A DNA stretch of 64,000 nt, taken from Salsuginibacillus halophilus (lineage in GTDB: Bacteria > Bacillota > Bacilli > Bacillales > Marinococcaceae). The stretch covers positions 186,001-250,000 of the forward strand of contig NZ_PYAV01000004.1 in NCBI RefSeq assembly GCF_003014715.1, written 5' to 3'. Below are positions 59,620 to 64,000 of this stretch, one piece after another. How positions within the stretch are numbered: position 1 is the first letter of the stretch; the number at the start of each line of letters is the position of its first letter. The notes beneath the pieces were generated by a model. It had not been told where the DNA came from and did no database searches. It saw only the letters and a list, made by a program, of their open reading frames with translations. The position numbers were made by a program, and so were the translations under genes.

Positions 59620-61872
59620 ATGGATATGCGCATGACAGGCTTTGCCAGCGGGATGGACATTGATTCGCAAGTTCGTCAAATTATGCAGTACGAGCGTGAA
59701 CCGGTGACCCGTCTCGAACAGGACATTTTGTGGGAAGAGCAGAAGGTGGATGCGTACCGGGAAGTGAACACAAAGTTTGATGACCTTCGCGACGAGTTGT
59801 TTGATACGGTCATGATGCGTTCCGAGATGAATGCCGGCGCTGTTTCTTCAACAAACGATGAGCTGATCTCTGCAGAAGCACAGCGGGGAACGCCGGATTT
59901 AAGTGCGTCGATTACTGAAGTAAGTCAGCTTGCGGGAGCGGCTGTAGCTGTAAGTGACGCGTCACTTTTAGAAAGCGGCGCGCGGCTTGAGCGTGACGAA
60001 GCGCTCGGTACGCATGGCTGGCGGGAGAGTCGAGCAGAGGCTTGGGATACAGGATATATCGTGCGCGACACCGCCTCAGCTGACAACGGGTCTGTTATTT
60101 TCGAAGGAGAAGTGTGGGATGAAGATTCGATAGATGCACTTACGGTGACGCAAGACGGGAAGCAGTTTAACGTGGTGACAGAAGGTGTGCCGGAAGAAGG
60201 TGAAGTGCTTACAGAAGTGGATGGAGATGCGCTTACATTAACCTTTGCCGACGACGTAAGCGGTGATGTATCGATTGAAGCAGCAGCTGAATATAAAGAA
60301 GAAATTTTTGCGCCGGTAGATGAACCCCGCACCGCACTCGAGCTTGACCGGGGTATGATTGATGCTGGTGCGACGGAAGTATTTGTCGACGGTGGTGAAG
60401 CGCTCACCGTCGTAACAGATCCAGATGCAGTCTTGTCTGCAGACGAAGTGTTTATTGATGCCGAAACCGGGGAGCTTGAACTCGGTGCAGAAACGACAGA
60501 AGAAGTGATAGTACAGTTCCGCGAAAGCTACGCCGCCGGAAGCATCACAACGTACAACGAAGACGGTGAAGCCCAAACGTTACAAATGGCGGTTACAGCT
60601 GATGATACCCTTGATGATGTTTTAGAACGTTTGAATGACAGTAACCTTGGCATTAGTGCTTTTTCCGATGCCTTTGCCGGTCAGCTTTCCGTTTCCCGTG
60701 AAGACACCGGCAGCTTTAACGGTGCAGGCGAAGACATTCAGTTCGAAGGGGCGCTCTTTAACGATTTGTTCGGCCTTAGCCATACCACCTTGCAAACGGA
60801 TGAAAATGGAGGGCTCCTCCTGATGAACGGAGATGATGAGCTTTCCTGGGATTTTGAAGGAGGCACTTCATCAGCAGGTCATCAATTTGAAGCGGCACCG
60901 CCCGGGGAAACAAGCTATGCCGGCACGCTGCGTGATGATGAAGGTGAGTTGATTGCAGGCGAAACGATCGTCGTTGATGGTGAGCAAGTAGGGCGTACCG
61001 ATAGCGACGGCCGCCTCATCTTTGAAGGATTGCAAGGCGGGGCCAATGCTCGCTTTACGATCAACGGCATTGAAACAGAGCGTCAAAGCAATACGTTTGA
61101 ACTGCAGGAGGCAGAACTTACTTTAAATGACACGTTTACAGGTGAGACGGTGCGGCTCGAAGGCGAAGTGGATACGGATCACGTTGCCGAAACTGTCGAA
61201 AACTTCGTTGAGATGTATAATGAGCTTCTTGATGATGTGAACGAGCGCCTGCAGGAAGATAGAAACCGTGACTTTATGCCGCTTACAGATGATCAACGGG
61301 CTGAAATGACCGACCACGAAGTTGAGTTGTGGGAAGAAAAATCCAGCGTCGGCATGCTGCGCAACGATCGGATGATTCAAAGCACAATGACGCAGATGCG
61401 GGTGGCGATCTACACACCGGTGGAGATGGATCATGATAGTGATTTCCGTATGCTCTCAGATATCGGGATTACTCCGAGCCGGGATTATACGGAACGGGGA
61501 AAGTTAGAATTTGACGAAGCTGCTTTCCGCGAAGCTGCAGAAAAAGACCCAGAGGCGGTGTATCAACTATTTGCAGCGAATGGCGATACCGAGGCGGAAA
61601 AAGGAGTGGGGCGCCGGCTGCGGGAGTCGCTTGACGGCGCGATCGAAAATATATCCCAGCGTGCCGGCGGGATGCGCGGTCGCAATATGAACCACCAGTT
61701 TACGATCGGGCGCGGCATTGAGCAGATGGAAGACCGGCAGGAGCAGATGGAAACGCGGCTGCAGCGCACTGAGGACCGGTACTGGAGCACGTTTACCGCG
61801 ATGGAAAGCGCAATGATGCAGGCACAGCAGCAGATGAATGCGTTTCACAGTCAGATGGGTATGTGGATGTAG
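59620..61872 (+). CDS. Second FliD-type filament cap with inserted domain
   Basis: 750 residues from ATG 59620 (GAGGAAG 8 bases upstream; an ATG at 59599 is the alternative). Both ends closely match the first FliD (MRMTGFASGMDIDSQVRQIM; TRLQRTEDRYWSTFTAMESAM). It is 156 residues longer; the excess includes a segment at about residues 425-480 (GTLRDDEGELIAGETIVVDG, then GRTDSDGRLIFEGL) that looks like a carboxypeptidase-regulatory or Ig-like fold, plus extra D2/D3 parts. Own SigD-type promoter. May cap filaments of the second flagellin or act in adhesion; inference. Confidence 0.9.
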   Translation: MDMRMTGFASGMDIDSQVRQIMQYEREPVTRLEQDILWEEQKVDAYREVNTKFDDLRDELFDTVMMRSEMNAGAVSSTNDELISAEAQRGTPDLSASITEVSQLAGAAVAVSDASLLESGARLERDEALGTHGWRESRAEAWDTGYIVRDTASADNGSVIFEGEVWDEDSIDALTVTQDGKQFNVVTEGVPEEGEVLTEVDGDALTLTFADDVSGDVSIEAAAEYKEEIFAPVDEPRTALELDRGMIDAGATEVFVDGGEALTVVTDPDAVLSADEVFIDAETGELELGAETTEEVIVQFRESYAAGSITTYNEDGEAQTLQMAVTADDTLDDVLERLNDSNLGISAFSDAFAGQLSVSREDTGSFNGAGEDIQFEGALFNDLFGLSHTTLQTDENGGLLLMNGDDELSWDFEGGTSSAGHQFEAAPPGETSYAGTLRDDEGELIAGETIVVDGEQVGRTDSDGRLIFEGLQGGANARFTINGIETERQSNTFELQEAELTLNDTFTGETVRLEGEVDTDHVAETVENFVEMYNELLDDVNERLQEDRNRDFMPLTDDQRAEMTDHEVELWEEKSSVGMLRNDRMIQSTMTQMRVAIYTPVEMDHDSDFRMLSDIGITPSRDYTERGKLEFDEAAFREAAEKDPEAVYQLFAANGDTEAEKGVGRRLRESLDGAIENISQRAGGMRGRNMNHQFTIGRGIEQMEDRQEQMETRLQRTEDRYWSTFTAMESAMMQAQQQMNAFHSQMGMWM

Positions 61873-61902
61873 TAGATTCTTCACGATAATTTTGTTTACA
61901 AC

Positions 61903-61929
61903 TTAAGAATTCATTCAGCTTGTCGATAT
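61903..61929 (+). promoter_or_regulatory. SigD promoter of fliS-fliT
   Basis: TTAA (61903-61906), 15 bases, GTCGATAT (61922-61929). Confidence 0.7.
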
Positions 61930-61986
61930 AAATAGTAGCAGTAAATGACGCTTATACAAAAAGATTGACTTCTTACAGGATGGTGA

Positions 61987-62409
61987 ATGTTTATGGCGCT
62001 AACGAATATGAATCTCGGCGCAAACCAGCAGAACGTATACAAGCAGAATTCAGCTCAAACCGCGAGTCCCGGCGAGCTTACATTAATGTTGTACAACGGT
62101 TGTTTAAAGTTTATCAGTCAGGCCAAAACAGCAATGGATGAAAATCGGATACAAGACAGAAATACAGCCTTGAAAAAAGCGCAGGCGATCGTTTCAGAAC
62201 TGATGGTAACGTTAAAAGTTGAAGATGAAACGAGCGAAAATATGATGCGCCTGTATGATTACATCAATAACCGCCTCGTCCGCGCCAACATCAAAAATGA
62301 TAAAGACATTCTTGAAGAAGCAGAACAGATGGTGATCCAGTTCCGTAATACGTGGAAACAAGTGATCCAGGCCGAACGTCAACGGAAATATGGTGGAGGC
62401 GCGAGCTGA
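61987..62409 (+). CDS. fliS: Flagellin export chaperone FliS
   Basis: 140 residues (or 138 from ATG 61993). Binds flagellin C-termini before export. Typical: ASPGELTLMLYNGCLKFIS, then LYDYINNRLVRANIKND and FRNTWKQVIQAERQ. AGGA at 61977-61980 favours ATG 61987. Followed after two bases by fliT. Confidence 0.93.
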   Translation: MFMALTNMNLGANQQNVYKQNSAQTASPGELTLMLYNGCLKFISQAKTAMDENRIQDRNTALKKAQAIVSELMVTLKVEDETSENMMRLYDYINNRLVRANIKNDKDILEEAEQMVIQFRNTWKQVIQAERQRKYGGGAS

Positions 62410-62411
62410 TC

Positions 62412-62774
62412 GTGACGCAGGTAAAAGATGTTTACATGGCCACGAAAAAGTTGTGGAACCATGTACGCACCCCCTTGCCGGAAGATTTGGATGCGCGCGA
62501 TAAATATATTGTCCGCATGAACACTCTGCTCGAGCGCCGCCGGCGGCTGCTTGACGAAGTTGGCGAAGTGTCTGAAGCGACAGCGCGCGAGCAGCGCTAC
62601 ATTCGCGAAATGTTTCGTATGAATCAAGAGATTGAGCAGCAGATGAACGAAAAACGTTTTGCGCTCCGCTCGGACTATAACTGGACGAAGCACCGCCGCA
62701 CCACCGGACGTAAGTACAAAAATCCATATGATGCCGGCACGCCTGACGGCATCTTCTTCGACAAAAAGAACTAG
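62412..62774 (+). CDS. fliT: FliT-like flagellar chaperone
   Basis: 120 residues from GTG 62412, 9 bases after GGTGGAGG. Helical, very basic and Arg-rich (TLLERRRRLLDEVGEV, MNQEIEQQMNEKR), in the position and size of FliT, chaperone of the FliD cap. The C-terminal TGRKYKNPYDAGTPDGIFFD is family-typical for Bacillus FliT. Sequence conservation of FliT is low, so position is the main argument. Confidence 0.78.
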   Translation: MTQVKDVYMATKKLWNHVRTPLPEDLDARDKYIVRMNTLLERRRRLLDEVGEVSEATAREQRYIREMFRMNQEIEQQMNEKRFALRSDYNWTKHRRTTGRKYKNPYDAGTPDGIFFDKKN

Positions 62775-62777
62775 CTG

Positions 62778-62806
62778 AAGCTCCGGCCCCGCGCCGGAGC
62801 TTTTTT
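62778..62806 (+). terminator. fliT terminator
   Basis: Perfect 10-bp stem AAGCTCCGGC (62778-62787) / GCCGGAGCTT (62793-62802); its T run forms the first bases of the next array. Confidence 0.85.
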
Positions 62807-63000
62807 ATGCGCGGCAGGGAGAGGTTTATGCGCGGCGGTGAGCGATTGGTGCGCGGTGAGGAGCGATTGGTGCGCGGAGGTGAGCGAATTATGCGCGGCG
62901 GGGATCGATTTATGCGCGGCCGGGATCGATTCGTGCGCGGCAGGGAGCGGTTTATGCGCGGCAGGGATCGATTGATGCGCGGCGGGGATCGATTGGTGGA
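62805..63000 (+). repeat. Tandem array A14
   Basis: About nine units of 21 bp, TTTATGCGCGGCAGGGAGAG, ATTGGTGCGCGGTGAGGAGCG and relatives, close to A1 and A2. Bounded by the fliT terminator and the terminator of the convergent NERD gene. Confidence 0.85.
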
Positions 63001-63001
63001 A

Positions 63002-63028
63002 CGACCCCGGCTACGGCCGGGGTCGACT
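63002..63028 (-). terminator. Terminator of NERD gene 2
   Basis: Perfect 10-bp stem CGACCCCGGC (63002-63011) / GCCGGGGTCG (63016-63025). Confidence 0.75.
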
Positions 63029-63031
63029 GTA

Positions 63032-63982
63032 TCATGAAAATAAGCGGTAATAAGGTCGTTTAGACGGTGTTTGCACGTGTGTCGCTGTGTGCAGCAGAAT
63101 TCGCCGGCAAGCGTGACGCGATGGTACTTGGAGAAAGTGTCGAGCATCTTTATTTGTGATATGAGAGCCGAGCAGCAGTTGATAGTCACGAAGCGCTGTG
63201 ACATGGGCATCTGCTTGAGAGGTGTGACAGTGCAGACAACGCCACACGCCTTGCGTTCGCGACATACTTAAGTTACAGCATGACGCACATTGAACACCCG
63301 GCAACAAGTCCTCGCACTTTACTTGATACTTTTGTAAAACATCAATTTGTAAAGGCTTATGATCAGTTAAAATTTGATTAGTGTAATGGTGAGGATGCAG
63401 AAGAGGTTGCGTTTCAGATGATGTGAAGTGGTGGCGGATCATTTGAGGTAAACGTTCTTTCAAGAAGATTTTTGGCAAATTTGTGGTTGGAGGTAAACGA
63501 AGTTGAGCCTCGCGGTGCGTAAAAATCACGAAAGTTTCGATCTCGGGAAGTAAAAGCGAATGGCGGTTGAAATAATCAAGCAGGCCTTCGCGCTGCTCTT
63601 CGACTTGAAGCAGTGGATTCGGAAGCAGCTCAGTTTTATCAAAATATGTGCGATAGAGCGGTCCGTACCAATCATTGAGTTGGATATCTCCCCGCCAATG
63701 TTTCACTTCACCGATCGCCATGCCTTGCTCAGAGATAAGTAATAGATCAATCTGCACATAATGGTGAGCTGCAACAGGCAGACGCAAGCCTTGAAAAATA
63801 TGCAGCTGGTTAGAAAAACGTTCCAGCGGATAAGTTAACAACCGCTCTCCTGCATACCCTGCAGCTGCCGCTTTCAAGTCAGCATGAATCCGTTCATAAC
63901 TCGGGTGCGTCTCCGGCGTCCGCCGACAGAGTGCCTGCAGCTTCCGCAAATGCTGCGGTTCTTGTAAATGCTTTTGAAACAT
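63032..63982 (-). CDS. NERD domain protein with zinc ribbon (copy 2)
   Basis: 316 residues, same length and plan as the protein at 38359-39309: MFQKHLQEPQHLRKLQAL start, NERD core VQIDLLLISEQGMAIGEVKHWRG, zinc ribbon CASC...CLHC, and a LGSHITNKDARHFLQVPSRH tail. The two copies are clearly paralogous but well diverged. Starts after GGAGGG near the window end. Both copies converge onto a tandem array. Confidence 0.87.
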   Translation of the reverse strand: MFQKHLQEPQHLRKLQALCRRTPETHPSYERIHADLKAAAAGYAGERLLTYPLERFSNQLHIFQGLRLPVAAHHYVQIDLLLISEQGMAIGEVKHWRGDIQLNDWYGPLYRTYFDKTELLPNPLLQVEEQREGLLDYFNRHSLLLPEIETFVIFTHREAQLRLPPTTNLPKIFLKERLPQMIRHHFTSSETQPLLHPHHYTNQILTDHKPLQIDVLQKYQVKCEDLLPGVQCASCCNLSMSRTQGVWRCLHCHTSQADAHVTALRDYQLLLGSHITNKDARHFLQVPSRHACRRILLHTATHVQTPSKRPYYRLFS

Positions 63983-64000
63983 GGGACCCTCCTTCAGCCG

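Noticed and set aside
1-64000. tRNA, rRNA, tmRNA or replication origin
   Set aside because: No cloverleaf, CCA-ended or rRNA-like sequence and no DnaA-box cluster was noticed on reading either strand.

Overview
The window comes from a Gram-positive member of the Bacillaceae, most likely a moderately salt- and alkali-tolerant one. Evidence: the gene order gtaB - tagU - yvyE - degS - degU - degV - comFA - comFC - yvyF - flgM - flgN - flgK - flgL - yviE - fliW - csrA - hag - flaG - fliD - fliS - fliT is that of Bacillus subtilis with insertions; many secreted proteins have very acidic tails and carry S-layer homology (SLH) domains; strong AGGAGG ribosome sites and TTG/GTG starts are common. No tRNA, rRNA or CRISPR array was seen.

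Layout. 0.1-2.4 kb: polar amino acid ABC transporter operon. 3.0-9.6 kb: two small membrane/lipoprotein genes, an SsbB-like protein, an RND exporter, UTP-glucose pyrophosphorylase and an SLH-CAP surface protein. 10-20.7 kb: wall-polymer ligase (LCP family), YvyE, the DegS-DegU two-component system, a DUF3800 cassette, DegV, YqxD, and the DNA-uptake genes comFA and comFC (comFB is absent). 20.7-31 kb: flagellar hook-junction and flagellin genes with their export chaperone (FlgN), anti-sigma factor (FlgM) and translational regulators (FliW, CsrA), plus a LuxR-type and a ComK-like regulator. 31-34.5 kb: an AT-rich island (PIN-like protein, pyrimidine phosphorylase remnant, zinc-ribbon microprotein, Fic protein) between two flagellin genes. 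35.8-48.8 kb: surface proteins (Ntn hydrolase-SLH, two SLH-CAP paralogues), NERD protein, three DUF4870 proteins, pirin, malate:quinone oxidoreductase, glutathione peroxidase. 49-55.2 kb: a GntR-controlled catabolic operon with a TRAP transporter. 55.4-62.8 kb: SigD-type motility genes including two different FliD caps, FliS and FliT. 63-64 kb: second NERD protein.

The most unusual signal is spread over the whole window: at least 14 arrays of degenerate 20-21 bp tandem repeats built around TGCGCG or TGCACG, nearly always directly after or between transcription terminators. They appear in both orientations, and together with their terminators they are duplicated as modules at two places. One duplicated terminator-array pair brackets a DUF3800 gene (RNase H-like acidic residue pattern) and a divergent candidate small RNA made of two paralogous hairpins. 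A second class of direct repeats (about 150 bp) brackets the Fic gene.

Regulation readable from sequence: SigD-type promoters (TAAA-N15-GCCGATAT and near variants) precede flgM, hag, flaG, the second fliD and fliS, with weaker versions before the second flagellin and a yjfB-containing operon. The comF operon terminator shares its left arm with the flgM SigD promoter. The hag leader has two CsrA-type sites next to fliW-csrA. A GntR-type palindrome lies just after a strong promoter of the TRAP operon.
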